Shown here: in pieces, positions 31,867-42,483 of the stretch | Layout of the letters: every line of letters begins with the position of its first letter | How positions within the stretch are numbered: position 1 is the first letter of the stretch | NCBI GenBank assembly: GCA_963989245.1 | Contig: OZ022340.1 | Coordinates: forward strand, 51,484,851-51,548,850 | Source: Nansenia antarctica | Taxonomy: Eukaryota > Chordata > Actinopteri > Argentiniformes > Microstomatidae | Length of the DNA: 64,000 bases | Reading direction: 5' to 3' | Program-made: the position numbers and the translations under genes | Notes under the pieces: model-generated | The model's input: the letters and a program-made list of their open reading frames with translations, nothing else | Told to the model about the DNA's origin: nothing | The model's database searches: none

Positions 31867-33104
31867 TCATTGGTTCACAGAATACTGAATTCTATAAATA
31901 TGTTGGATGGCAGGGGTGACCCTGAGGCTTTTCAGGCACTGAAATCTAGACTTCAGTTGCCCAAAACACATCTCAATTCTTGCCCTTGTTTTGTTGTGGG
32001 CATGGTTGAAGGCCCTCTCTGCTTGGGTTGCTGGTTCTGGGTAGGGAGTCAGCAAGTGTGGCATACAGGGATAGCCTGTCTCCAAGCAGAACTCCATTAA
32101 ACTGCCCTATAGAATAGAAGTATTGGTTACATATGCATGACATTCTTCAGCTTCAAATACATTAAATGAAACTTGGAAAGTAATTCTCTTGCCTTGTAAA
32201 CCTGTGTGCTAGTGATGATGCTCGAAAGATTCTGGAATCATGGACAGAGCCAGGCCATTTGGCTTCAATGTTAGAAATCAGGCAATTTGCCTCGCAGATC
32301 ATCTGATGGCATAGAGGGAGACCTTCAATGATGTGGCACACTTTGCTTGGCAGATACATTGTTATGCATAACTGAGTGTTCACATCAAAACTAATTTCAT
32401 CTATTAGCACAGATGTGCACATTTGATCCAAAAGCAGTTATTACTATTCTGCCTGACAGTGTATGGACATACCTGTATATTTAGACTATGGAAAGATTTC
32501 CGATTGACATAGTCTGCCTCCACAGGTCCAGATGGGGCCTTGATGCGCACATGGGTGCAGTCTATTGCGCCTAGAACATTGGGGAAGCCTGGAGGAGAGG
32601 ATCAAGTTAATACAGACGCTTGTCCTGTAGGCTACTTTACATCTATTTTAACACACATCACATACCTGCAATAGAATAAAACTCCTGCTGGATTCTTCGT
32701 GTTTCCAGGTGACCAGGGAAAAGGATGAAGTCCGCGAGGCAATGCTTTAGGGCAAGGTACACCCTTCGTACTTCCCGGCATACCGTTGCCTTAGCGAGAC
32801 CTTCTGCGTCTCCAACTGTGTACAAAAATGCCCCACATGCGAAAAAACGCAAGCCTATGCAGACAGACTGAACTGTGGTCAATGCATGGCTGCGGTGTGT
32901 GTGCCTCCTAATTTGTGGCTCCAGCAAACTACATAAATAAACTATGGTTGACCTGCTGAACCTATACCTCTCCCACAGGTACTCATCAGGAAAGGCCAGT
33001 GGATTGGTTCTGTCCCTGAAGAGTCTTGGAGCTGGTGGAAAGAATTCTCTTCTGATGATCTGCGCCTCTAAATGCACAGGGTTGATGAGAAATGGACATG
33101 CCAT
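31867..33104 (-). pseudogene. PIF/Harbinger transposase (HARBI1-like) with introns
   Basis: Segments on the minus strand are 33104-32658 (N-terminal HTH region, LWERYRFSRSTIVYLCSLLE and AVCREVRRVY-like), about 32590-32470 (LGAIDCTHVRIKAP, first catalytic Asp), 32431-32162 (SVHDSRIFRASSLAHRF, second Asp) and 32097-31867 (RARIEMCFGQLKSRFQCLKS, catalytic Glu). A one-base shift between the GVLLGD and GYPC motifs near 32080 breaks the last exon. It is the transposase of a Harbinger element, which acts with a Myb-like partner that is not found here. Confidence 0.82.
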
Positions 33105-33509
33105 AGTTGTCTAGCCTATAGGTATATGAGCAGGCTCTGCTTATATAGCATAGGCCCATGTCAATTAATTAATTAACTAATTAAGCTATTAACCTACATG
33201 ACACTGTGGCAGAGCAAAGTCATTCCTTTAGCAAGAGATTAGTGGTTATGCTGCATATGTTTCATGTCTTTTGTGTTTTGTGTCTTTTTTTCCTTATATT
33301 GTGACTTTCTTTTGTTGTTATCTATATCTATCTATCTGTCGCACAATACCAAACAAAACCAACAGTAACACCAGCTTTACATGGAAAGTGTAAAGCGATC
33401 AACTTCTCCAGAATTGATTTAATTGAGTCGACACTTACAAGCGAGTTCGTTTAATCTCAACGAGACGTCCTTGATATCACTAAGATAAAATGATCCAATC
33501 ATATATTTG
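33105..33509. other. No gene seen
   Basis: AT-rich with a TTAATTAATTAAC tract near 33160 and a short TATC repeat near 33325. Confidence 0.5.
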
Positions 33510-34591
33510 GCACCACTACTGAACTGTTCTTTAAGAGAATATTTATTCGAGCACATCAGCAAACAATAGCATCAGCAAGCAATAGCATTTCATTCCATGG
33601 AAAGGGGTCTTATCTAGCTTCACCTCCGCAGGTCAGTATAGCTGGTTAACTGCAGAAGCTTCACCGGACAAGAGCCCCGTTTCGCCTTGGTGCATAGTCT
33701 TTATACATTTTCCTTAACATTTAGGGATGGGCTGTCCCTCGGGTAGGTTTTATGGTAAGCGTCTGTTTTATATCGGTATGTGGCTTTCGACTTCTTTCGG
33801 TGTCCGTGCGAGTGTGTTGTCTTCTTCTTCTGACCCCCCGGTCGTTTGTCATGGTGAGAGTGTTCGGACACTGTCGGCAACGGTATCCTGAGCAGCCTAG
33901 TCTTGCGCGACGTTAGATACACACACATTCTAATGTTTTTTTAAGGAACCAGTAAGCATATGCACACAGTTATGTTTTTAGGATGCACAGATATTTTGAT
34001 AGTTATTTTGGGTGTATTCTACGTGCGTTCTAAAGCACTAATTGGCCAGTTATTTAATCTTCAAACACATTCCCTCCTGACCAGGTCTGTAGGTCCTATG
34101 TCCTTATCAGGATCGCTTGTGTAAACATCACTGTTGCCAGGCCCACAGACTCCCATGACTTGGGATTCGATTAACTAGTTAAAATACAGTATAGAAGAAT
34201 AGACTTATCATTAATCATTAGTTATGATAGTATAAAATGAGTATAGGAAAATAGAATATCATAACTGTCATGACCAGAAGGCGGAACCCAGAAGCAGACA
34301 ACGGAGAACAGGTAGTAAGATAATAACAGTGTTTTATTATAAGGTTTGGGGTTAGGGGAATCCGGCTGGGGGAAGGTAGTGCAGGTAGGGGTTCTGGCAG
34401 GTAGGCAGGTACTCAGACAGGCAGGGGATCAGGCAGGCAGGCAGGTACTCCGACAGGCAGGGGGTCAGGCAGGTAGGCAGGTACTCAGACAGGCAGGGGA
34501 TCAGGCAGGTAGGCGGGTAGTCAGACAGGCAGGAGGTCGGCAGGCAGGGAATCCTTTAACGGGGAACAGGGAGAATAGGGTTAGGCTAGGG

Positions 34592-36169
34592 CAGGGGTCG
34601 GCAACCTATGGCACGCGTGCCAGCAGTGGCACGCGACAGCTTAAACAGTGGCACGCGACAGCTAATCAATATGTGCGAGAATGGGAGAATGTTTTTTTAT
34701 TTTTTTATGTTGGCCGCGTTCGTAAATTCGCGCACACTGGGTTCAATGTCACAATGGGACCAAGTAATTTGATTGGACTAGAGGCAGTCTCAGGGACGCT
34801 CAGGCACTCTCAGGGCGAATTTACGAATGCAGCCCTAGTCTCTCATCCACTCCACGAGAGCCGTATTCTGGCGCCAATTTTCAAAGTAAAATTCTGAATT
34901 CGATTCGATACTTGTATCAATATAACTCAAGTCGTTCAAGGATGAAGCAGAGAAGGCTGAATCAATAAGACGTGCTGTGTCAAGGTATGGGAAGCAGGCC
35001 AGCACCTTTAAAGCATTTGCCACTGCTAAAAATCACGCAACTGAAGCAAGCTTTCGCATTGCTCATTGCATTGCGAAACGTGGAAAGCCATTCACTGATG
35101 GAGAATATATTAAGGAGGCTTTCCTCTGTAGCTCAGATGTTTTGTTTGAAGGCTTATCAAACAAAGACACAATAAAATCAAGAATAAAAGACATCCCAGT
35201 GTCAGCCAGAAGTGTGGAACGAAGAATAGGAGAAATGGCAGAAAACGTGAAAGCGCAGCAGACCGCTGGTTTGAAAGATGCGACGGTGTTTAGCCTCGCA
35301 CTTGATGAGAGCGTAGATGTGAATGACATGCCACGTCTGGCTGTCATAGCAAGATACTGTGATTCTGCTGTAAGGGAGGAGCTCTGCTGCCTAAAACCAA
35401 TGCCAGAAACAACAAAAGGTGAGGACATCGCTTAAGTTCTTATCGAGCATTTTGTGGAGCGAGGGATTGATATTAGCAGGATTTTTACAGTGACAACAGA
35501 TGGTGCCCCTGCCATGGTCGGGAAACAGAGGGGAGCAGTTGCATTAATTGTGTGCAACTTAAAGTGACCAAGTACCACCCCCAGATAATGGAGTTGAGCA
35601 AAGGAAAACAAGGCCAGGGATCACAACATTGATTGTTAGGACTGTTTACATGGCTTTGCATACATAGCTCTTTGCAACCAAAAAAATATATATGTTTGTT
35701 GTGGTTGGAATAAAAGAATAAAATGTAAGTAACAACCAAATCATTATATAAATATAAATTATAATTCATACAAGTAAGACCCTTGTATAATCACCCTCCA
35801 GTTAGGCCTACTTATTAAAATGATAACCATAGGGAGCGCAGTTAGCAACTTTGGTAGAAATTGAGCGCTCCAATTTGTTTAAAGTTGTGCTACGCATCAC
35901 AACGTTTAGTTGTCTTAGATGTTATGTTGGTAATTTTGTTCAAGTTTCAGTTAGTTACATTTTTAGGTTTATTTAGCATACATGGCTTTGCATACATAGC
36001 TCTTTGCTGAAAATTGTTGTTCATGTTGTGGAATAAAATTGCAGATCTGTTGGTCTGTTTGGTTTGGTTTGATGTCGAGTCATAATTAATGTTGATATTG
36101 TGGTTGGCACACTGACTAACAAGAACATTTAAAAATGGCACTTCATATCAAAAAGGTTGCCTACCCCTG
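34592..36169 (+). mobile_element. hAT transposon, copy 1
   Basis: 1578 bp with ends CAGGGGTCGGCAACCTATGG and the inverse of CAGGGGTAGGCAACCTTTTT. Flanked by the perfect 8-bp duplication GGCTAGGG (34584-34591, 36170-36177), as expected of hAT. It carries part of a transposase. It has the same length as the inverted copy at 37673-39250. Confidence 0.92.
34977..35435 (+). pseudogene. hAT transposase fragment (ZBED5/FAM200/GTF2IRD2-like)
   Basis: 152 codons reading YGKQASTFKAFATAKNHATE, ASFRIAHCIAKRGKPFTDGE and FSLALDESVDVNDMPRLAVI. The last holds the conserved LDES(T/V)D with the catalytic aspartate. These match the hAT transposases related to ZBED5 and FAM200. A stop follows GEDIA; the next frame continues briefly (FVERGIDISRIFTVTTDGAP), then coding similarity ends. 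Internally deleted and inactive. Confidence 0.8.
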
Positions 36170-36882
36170 GGCTAGGGTAACGGATAACGTCAAGAGTAGC
36201 AGGAACGAGCATATGAACCAACCATTAAGTGGTTACGATCTGGCGATGACTGGAAGCAGGAGCAGAGCTTAAGTAGGAGCCAGTCGCGGTCTTATTCGTC
36301 CACACCTGGCACCACTGATTGATGGCTGATGAGCCAGGGGCGCTCTTAATCGTCCACTGATCGACGTCTGATGATCCAGGGGCGCTCTTAATTGTTCACT
36401 GATCGACGTCTGATGATCCAGGGGCGCTCTTAATCGTTCACTGATCGACGTCTGATGAGCCAGGGGCGCTCTTAATCGTTCACTGATCGACGTCTGATGA
36501 GCCAGGGGCGGAGTTGTGACAATAACAGCAGGTACAAAATGGTTGTTAGTACATAGGTAAAAATAAGCAATCTACAGGCGGTTTGAACCACAACACTTTC
36601 TCCCAGTCAGGAGCCCCTTCCCCCCATGTCGCTCAAAAGCAGAACCTCTCTTTTATGGTTCTGTGAGACTTCAACTGACCTCAGTCACATATTATTTAAA
36701 TGAACACACAGTACTTGATTTATCACTTCTAGTTATTTTAATACAAATCCCTAACAAATCCCCCCTTGGTCATAAACAAAATTATGACCATCACAGAGAA
36801 TTTGTAGCCGGACTTGGTGAGATGGGTCTAAGACAGACCGCAAATGCCTTTATTTACACCATTCCATCACAAACCTCCATAA

Positions 36883-37620
36883 TCACAACATCTCTTCAAC
36901 CCCTACGTCACGATCCATGATATCCTCCCCCTCTAACAGCGACTGCTGCTGTTCAGCAATAAGCATTTGTAATTGTATCTGTGTCCCAGCATCAACCTTG
37001 GTTAGGGCTGTAGTAATCAGTCGCTGGGCCAGGCCTCTAATGAAAGGGATAATACAGCAGCCAAACAGGATCAACACTGTGGCAGAGATGATGAGGGCAG
37101 TGAGCATAGACATAGACAGATTTTTCCATTTAACAAAAACAGAGTCGACACAGTCACCAATAACATTGCTAACTCCAGAGTTTGCATACACCTCTTATAA
37201 CATTCTAGGGGTAGTGGTGGTCTACTCTAGTGGACTTGTGATCGGAAGGTTGTGAGTTCAAATCCCGCCTGAAACCACACCACTACTAGTGTGCCCTTGA
37301 GTAAGGCACTTAGCCCTCAGTTACTCCAGGGGGAATGTCCCTGTAATTCGTAATTGTAAGTCGCTTTGGATTAAAAGCGTCTGCTAAATGGCAAAATTAT
37401 TAAATTAAATTATTAAATTAACATCCTCACCCCCATCCACCAAATCTCTCATTATCAGTGCCCAAGTGTCTCGCACCGGCCCATGAGTGGGACCATGTGC
37501 CTCAGCACCAATAACATTCATTAGACCTGCATGGGCCACTATTCTTCCGTCATGCGCTCTCCACAACCCGTAGCCCTTTTCAGAGGACCAGCTTTGCGTC
37601 GCCCCCCTTGTTACCCACAC
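36883..37620 (-). pseudogene. env: Endogenous retrovirus env remnant
   Basis: Minus strand. 37620-37440 looks like the lower part of the envelope ectodomain (GLWRAHDGRIVAHAGLMNVI). 37191-36883 is the transmembrane end, with a hydrophobic membrane span of about 20 residues after SVFVKWKNLSM and a short cytoplasmic tail ending at 36883. A tRNA-derived SINE (37208-37420) separates the two parts, and the upstream side is cut by a hAT element at 37673. The 3' LTR follows past a polypurine tract. No gag or pol is present. It is a fragment of a fish endogenous retrovirus; the genus is not determined. Confidence 0.65.
37208..37420 (+). mobile_element. tRNA-derived SINE
   Basis: Box A/B head (TAGTGGACTTGTG; GGTTGTGAGTTCAAATCCC) and the teleost SINE tail AAGTCGCTTTGGATTAAAAG then CGTCTGCTAAATG, followed by ATTAAATT repeats. 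Inserted in env. Confidence 0.85.
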
Positions 37621-37672
37621 TGACCTTTCTTGGGGGGAGGCGGCCCCCCTGTATTTCCTCTATAGTCTGTAC

Positions 37673-39250
37673 CAGGGGTAGGCAACCTTTTTGATATGAA
37701 GTGCCATTTTTAAATGTTCTTGTTAGTCAGTGTGCCAACCACAATATCAACATTAATTATGACTCGACATCAAACCAAACCAAACAGACCAACAGATCTG
37801 CAATTTTATTCCACAACATGAACAACAATTTTCAGCAAAGAGCTATGTATGCAAAGCCATGTATGCTAAATAAACCTAAAAATGTAACTAACTGAAACTT
37901 GAACAAAATTACCAACATAACATCTAAGACAACTAAACGTTGTGATGCGTAGCACAACTTTAAACAAATTGGAGCGCTCAATTTCTACCAAAGTTGCTAA
38001 CTGCGCTCCCTATGGTTATCATTTTAATAAGTAGGCCTAACTGGAGGGTGATTATACAAGGGTCTTACTTGTATGAATTATAATTTATATTTATATAATG
38101 ATTTGGTTGTTACTTACATTTTATTCTTTTATTCCAACCACAACAAACATATATATTTTTTTGGTTGCAAAGAGCTATGTATGCAAAGCCATGTAAACAG
38201 TCCTAACAATCAATGTTGTGATCCCTGGCCTTGTTTTCCTTTGCTCAACTCCATTATCTGGGGGTGGTACTTGGTCACTTTAAGTTGCACACAATTAATG
38301 CAACTGCTCCCCTCTGTTTCCCGACCATGGCAGGGGCACCATCTGTTGTCACTGTAAAAATCCTGCTAATATCAATCCCTCGCTCCACAAAATGCTCGAT
38401 AAGAACTTAAGCGATGTCCTCACCTTTTGTTGTTTCTGGCATTGGTTTTAGGCAGCAGAGCTCCTCCCTTACAGCAGAATCACAGTATCTTGCTATGACA
38501 GCCAGACGTGGCATGTCATTCACATCTACGCTCTCATCAAGTGCGAGGCTAAACACCGTCGCATCTTTCAAACCAGCGGTCTGCTGCGCTTTCACGTTTT
38601 CTGCCATTTCTCCTATTCTTCGTTCCACACTTCTGGCTGACACTGGGATGTCTTTTATTCTTGATTTTATTGTGTCTTTGTTTGATAAGCCTTCAAACAA
38701 AACATCTGAGCTACAGAGGAAAGCCTCCTTAATATATTCTCCATCAGTGAATGGCTTTCCACGTTTCGCAATGCAATGAGCAATGCGAAAGCTTGCTTCA
38801 GTTGCGTGATTTTTAGCAGTGGCAAATGCTTTAAAGGTGCTGGCCTGCTTCCCATACCTTGACACAGCACGTCTTATTGATTCAGCCTTCTCTGCTTCAT
38901 CCTTGAACGACTTGAGTTATATTGATACAAGTATCGAATCGAATTCAGAATTTTACTTTGAAAATTGGCGCCAGAATACGGCTCTCGTGGAGTGGATGAG
39001 AGACTAGGGCTGCATTCGTAAATTCGCCCTGAGAGTGCCTGAGCGTCCCTGAGACTGCCTCTAGTCCAATCAAATTACTTGGTCCCATTGTGACATTGAA
39101 CCCAGTGTGCGCGAATTTACGAACGCGGCCAACATAAAAAAATAAAAAAACATTCTCCCATTCTCGCACATATTGATTAGCTGTCGCGTGCCACTGTTTA
39201 AGCTGTCGCGTGCCACTGCTGGCACGCGTGCCATAGGTTGCCGACCCCTG
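37673..39250 (-). mobile_element. hAT transposon, copy 2 (inverted)
   Basis: 1578 bp, reverse complement of 34592-36169. All reading frames that I compared are identical between the copies. The flanking 8-mers (GTCTGTAC and GCCTAGTG) differ, so the two sides come from different target sites. Confidence 0.9.
38407..38865 (-). pseudogene. hAT transposase fragment, copy 2
   Basis: Identical in translation to the 152-codon fragment at 34977-35435, with the same stop after GEDIA. Confidence 0.8.
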
Positions 39251-39380
39251 GCCTAGTGGTATCGACCGCTGCCATAGGATTTATTCGTCATTTTTAGACG
39301 GTGGTTCGAATCCCTATTCTGACACACTTTTTACTGCATTTCGTTGTCTGAATCTAATCTAAAATCTCATCTACTCTGTG
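39251..39380 (+). repeat. Fragment of the tRNA-like-module repeat
   Basis: Third partial copy of the sequence at 21101-21215: GCCTAGTGGTATCGACCGCT, then GTGGTTCGAATCCC, then TTTTTACTGC. Confidence 0.7.
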
Positions 39381-39439
39381 TACATAAGGTTCAGAGATAG
39401 GAAATGTTAGAATAGGTATAGCATAGCATAGAGTACAGC

Positions 39440-39630
39440 ACAGTGTTTTATTTGTATAGTATAGTATAGTGGATAGTGTACATAGCCTTTATTTATGTAA
39501 ACCAGCTCTTTTCCCTTCTTGTTTTTAGGTTTTTTTTCCTAGCACCAGGGGAGCCCCCCCTCCCAAATTTCGTTGTATGGTACCTGTACTATATCAATGA
39601 CAATAAAGACCATTCATTCATTCATTCATT
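39440..39630 (+). mobile_element. LINE 3' UTR fragment with (ATTC)n tail
   Basis: Same 3' UTR family as 15355-15582 (TTTATTTATGTAAACCAGCT; CAATGACAATAAAG; ATTC repeats). Confidence 0.8.
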
Positions 39631-40197
39631 CATTCACTTGCTGTCTGTGTATCCCTCCGCGGTCTCACCGCTCAGCTCATATATAGCCTATCCTCCTTTT
39701 AAAGATGACAAGAATATTTAGTCTAGAAGCTTTTCACCATCAGATATTAGCAAGTTGTTTGTCCGAGTTTTCTGCCTGTAGTGACTTTTGCTGTGTTATG
39801 ATTGGACAGTTTTTGGGGCGTGGCTTAGCGATAGGTCCATTCTAGTTCCATTCCAAGGCTAGTTTCGGACTTTGTGGCTGTGTTCCACCAACTCTCGGAT
39901 ATTGACACTGAACCACACCTACCTTTGAATGGTGTGTTTGTATCGCAGACATACATCACACCACACAGTGTGTATTCGTGAGTATTCATATCCAGTCTCA
40001 GGTGTTGACTATACAAAGAATTAGATCAAATCCTTTTTTTGTTTCTTTATTCAATTATTTATTTTTCCTTTGGTTTTGTTATAGCTCACAGGGAGGGGTG
40101 TGAGGTTGCAATGTTGCTAGAGAAACATGGGAGAGAGGGAGGGAGGGGCAGGGAGGGTACAGGCATGGGAGGGAGGGAGGGAGAGAGAGAGGGGAGC
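39631..40197. other. Intergenic, purine-rich end
   Basis: No gene found. GGGAGGGA-rich tract at 40125-40195, just downstream of the minus-strand frame ending at 40198. Confidence 0.5.
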
Positions 40198-40791
40198 TCA
40201 CAGAATCACACAGAAAGACTTTCCAAGTATTTTTTGCCTCTTTTGAGAGGTTCCCTCCTCTGACTGGTAGCCGCCAGGGTGTTGATCAGTGCCCACCTCC
40301 CTTTTTCTTTTCTTGGACACCCTCTGTGCCTGACCGGCAAGGACTCTGGTGACTTTGGTGTCTGTGTCTCTATCCCTTCTATGTCTCTTCAGAGAGGTTC
40401 CCTCCTCTGAATGGGAGCCACCATCAGCCACCTCCCTTGCTCTCTTCCTGGACACCTTAGTCTGTGCCTGAGGTGCAAGCACCCAGTTGGTGGCCAGTTG
40501 GTAGTCCACAGGTAGGAGAACTAGCGACCTTTGAAAGTCTCCTATCGTCAAAAGTTGCCGTCCGCTTGGGTCGCGGACACGGTTCCTGGTCATCCAGAGG
40601 AGTTCCTTGAGAGTCATTCTTGGACAGCCATCTGGTGCCCGCTCCACCTCAACATGGGCTCTACCTCCATGACTTATGATCTCCTCTGGTTCATCATCAT
40701 CCTCATCATCAGATATGACGATCATGGCTGCAGCAGCATGATTCATAGACACCCTCCCCCGAGGAGCCACAGAGGAAGAATTCCACCCCAT
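40198..40791 (-). CDS. Uncharacterised nuclear-type protein with SUMO-interacting-like motif
   Basis: 197 codons on the minus strand with no stop. Near residues 22-38 is AMIVISDDEDDDEPEE, a hydrophobic core followed by acids that fits the SUMO-interacting motif. The middle reads GCPRMTLKELLWMTRNRVRD and LLTIGDFQRSLVLLPVDYQL. The C-terminal half holds two imperfect repeats (VSRKRAREVADGGSHSEEGT, then VSKKRKREV...YQSEEGTS), with basic KR clusters that look like nuclear localisation signals. I do not recognise the family. The large EnSpm element begins 50 bp upstream of its ATG, so its promoter or first exon may be displaced. It could be a host gene or part of an unknown transposon. Confidence 0.5.
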   Translation of the reverse strand: MGWNSSSVAPRGRVSMNHAAAAMIVISDDEDDDEPEEIISHGGRAHVEVERAPDGCPRMTLKELLWMTRNRVRDPSGRQLLTIGDFQRSLVLLPVDYQLATNWVLAPQAQTKVSRKRAREVADGGSHSEEGTSLKRHRRDRDTDTKVTRVLAGQAQRVSKKRKREVGTDQHPGGYQSEEGTSQKRQKILGKSFCVIL

Positions 40792-41417
40792 ACAATTCTT
40801 TAGAAAAACATTTCTAGTATCAAAGTGAACAAGTCATTCACCCAGCTAGCGGGGAATGTTGCCCTAACATTGGCTAACATTCCCTACAAGTTCTGCTAAT
40901 GTTTTAAAGAAAACGTTTTCATCTAATGTTCAAAGAGCATTTTAAGGATGTTTACCATTTCAAATAATGTTCCTATAACGTTAAATGTTAACAAAGTAAG
41001 AACGTTTTAGGTGCAACATTCTGAGGATGTTTTGTGGACATTGTTTAGGTAACAGATTATAGAATGTTCTTTTATAAAATGTTCCCACAATGTTACACGA
41101 TAACAAAGGAAGGACATTTTCAAAGCAACATTTGGATAATGTTTTCAGGATGTTATTGATGCCTCAGATCACAAAACGTTTTTTCTAGAATGTTCCTGTA
41201 ATGTGATATGTAAACAAAGGAAGAACGTTTTACCTGCAACATTCCAAGGATGTTTTGGGGACATTGTTTAGGTAACAGATTCCCAGCTAGGAGGGAATGT
41301 TCCCACAACATTGGCTAACATTCCCTACAAGTTCTGCTAATGTTTTAAAGAAAACGTTTTCATCTAATGTTCAAAGAGCATTTTAAGGATGTTTACCATT
41401 TCAAATAATGTTCCTAT

Positions 41418-41653
41418 TGTAGTGACTACATTATGGGTTCATGTTCTCCTCTTACTGTTGGTTGTGTAGTGGGAGGGAACCAGTTCTGGCACTAGGGGCA
41501 GAGGGGAAGATTATTAACGTTGCACCTTCCTGTTTAGAGACAAGAGTTTTGGTGATCTATTTTCTGGTCCTGTAGTGAGAGTACAAGTTGTTATTTTGAT
41601 TAAACAGTTATCATTACGTTGCCTACGTCTTTCCTTTTTCCTCCGGCACTACA
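41418..41653 (+). repeat. 5' LTR of CsRn1-like Gypsy
   Basis: 236 bp; differs from the 3' LTR at one noticed position (CCTGTAGTGAG against CCTGTACTGAG). Confidence 0.92.
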
Positions 41654-41654
41654 C

Positions 41655-41672
41655 TGGTGACCCCCGACGTGG
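41655..41672 (+). other. Primer binding site, tRNA-Trp-like
   Basis: TGGTGACCCCCGACGTGG begins one base after the LTR. It complements the tRNA-Trp 3' end except for one extra C in the C-run. Confidence 0.75.
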
Positions 41673-41730
41673 ATTTTTGTTAACGTAATTGTGTACAAAA
41701 ACCAGCGAGCGAACATTACAATCCTGCAAA

Positions 41731-42483
41731 ATGTCCGGGCGAGGAAGACGTTCAAACCAGCGGCAGCCATCACCATCCCCTGTCAGGGTAACGCGTGGTG
41801 CGCACACTCCCACTCTCAAGCTACCAGAGTTCTGGGACTCAACGCCTGCTGCATGGTTTGCTATTGTAGAGGCACATTTCAACAAAAGTGACATCGATGA
41901 CGACGACGACCGGTACAACCATGCTGTGGCAATGTTGGGCATCTCCACCGCAGCTCGAGTGGTAGGTTTTTTGTCTGCTCCCCCGACGACGAACAAATAT
42001 GAGCGCCTCAAGGCCCTGCTTCTAGAGACATTTGAACTGTCCACTGCGGAGAGGGTGCGGCGCCTATTTGCCATGTCGGACTTGGGTGACGAGAGGCCTT
42101 CTGCGCGCATGGAGAGGATGCTAAACCTGCTCGGTACAGAAGACCCCATGATCCTCTTCACAGAGCTGTTCATGCGCACATTGCCAGCTCAAGTTAGGAT
42201 GGCGCTGGCCAACACCGCCATCATGGAGCCCCGCGCCCTGGCCAGGGAGGCGGACCGGTTCGTCTTGGCCATGCCTCAACGGTCCCCCGACCTGCTCGCT
42301 CCCGCGGCCGCCCCGCCACCCGACCGTCGCAGGAGAGCGAAGGATGACGCCAGACCTTCTGGCCAGCAGGGTAACGCTGCGGGCCATTGTTTCTACCACG
42401 CCACTTTCGGCGCCAAGGCCAAACGGTGCCGCTCACCCTGCACCTTCGGACCGACGGGAAACGGCGGGGCCGGCACTCAGTAG
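41731..42483 (+). CDS. gag: CsRn1-like Gag
   Basis: About 250 codons from the ATG at 41731 (MSGRGRRSNQ). The capsid-like region reads LKLPEFWDSTPAAWFAIVEA then STAERVRRLFAMSDLGDERP. The C-terminus has CFYHATFGAKAKRCRSPC, a C-x2-H-x9-C-x3-C pattern instead of the usual CCHC knuckle, as known for CsRn1-clade Gag. An upstream in-frame GTG-proximal ATG at 41689 is possible, but 41731 fits the basic N-terminus better. Intact. Confidence 0.9.
   Translation: MSGRGRRSNQRQPSPSPVRVTRGAHTPTLKLPEFWDSTPAAWFAIVEAHFNKSDIDDDDDRYNHAVAMLGISTAARVVGFLSAPPTTNKYERLKALLLETFELSTAERVRRLFAMSDLGDERPSARMERMLNLLGTEDPMILFTELFMRTLPAQVRMALANTAIMEPRALAREADRFVLAMPQRSPDLLAPAAAPPPDRRRRAKDDARPSGQQGNAAGHCFYHATFGAKAKRCRSPCTFGPTGNGGAGTQ

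Larger units (their letters stand above)
34266..36521 (-). mobile_element. Solo LTR inside the retroviral LTR
   Basis: Same family as 16646-17211 (TGTCATGACCAGAAGGCGGAACC at the left edge, GGGGCGGAGTTGTGACA at the right). Flanked by ATAAC (34261-34265, 36522-36526). Contains GCAGGCAGG tandem units, repeats of GATCGACGTCTGATGA near 36360-36500, and the hAT element 34592-36169. Confidence 0.85.
33510..36756 (-). mobile_element. 3' LTR of an endogenous retrovirus, interrupted
   Basis: On the minus strand a polypurine tract (AAGGGGGGAT, plus 36757-36767) follows env, then the LTR begins TGTTAGGGATTTG at 36756. A TATAAAG lies at about 33700 and AATAAA at about 33545. A solo LTR of another family (34266-36521) is inserted. 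The left edge near 33510 is estimated. Confidence 0.55.

Noticed and set aside
34346..34897. 183-codon frame with AGRQVLRQAGDQ repeats
   Set aside because: It reads through the solo LTR minisatellite into the hAT end; not a gene.
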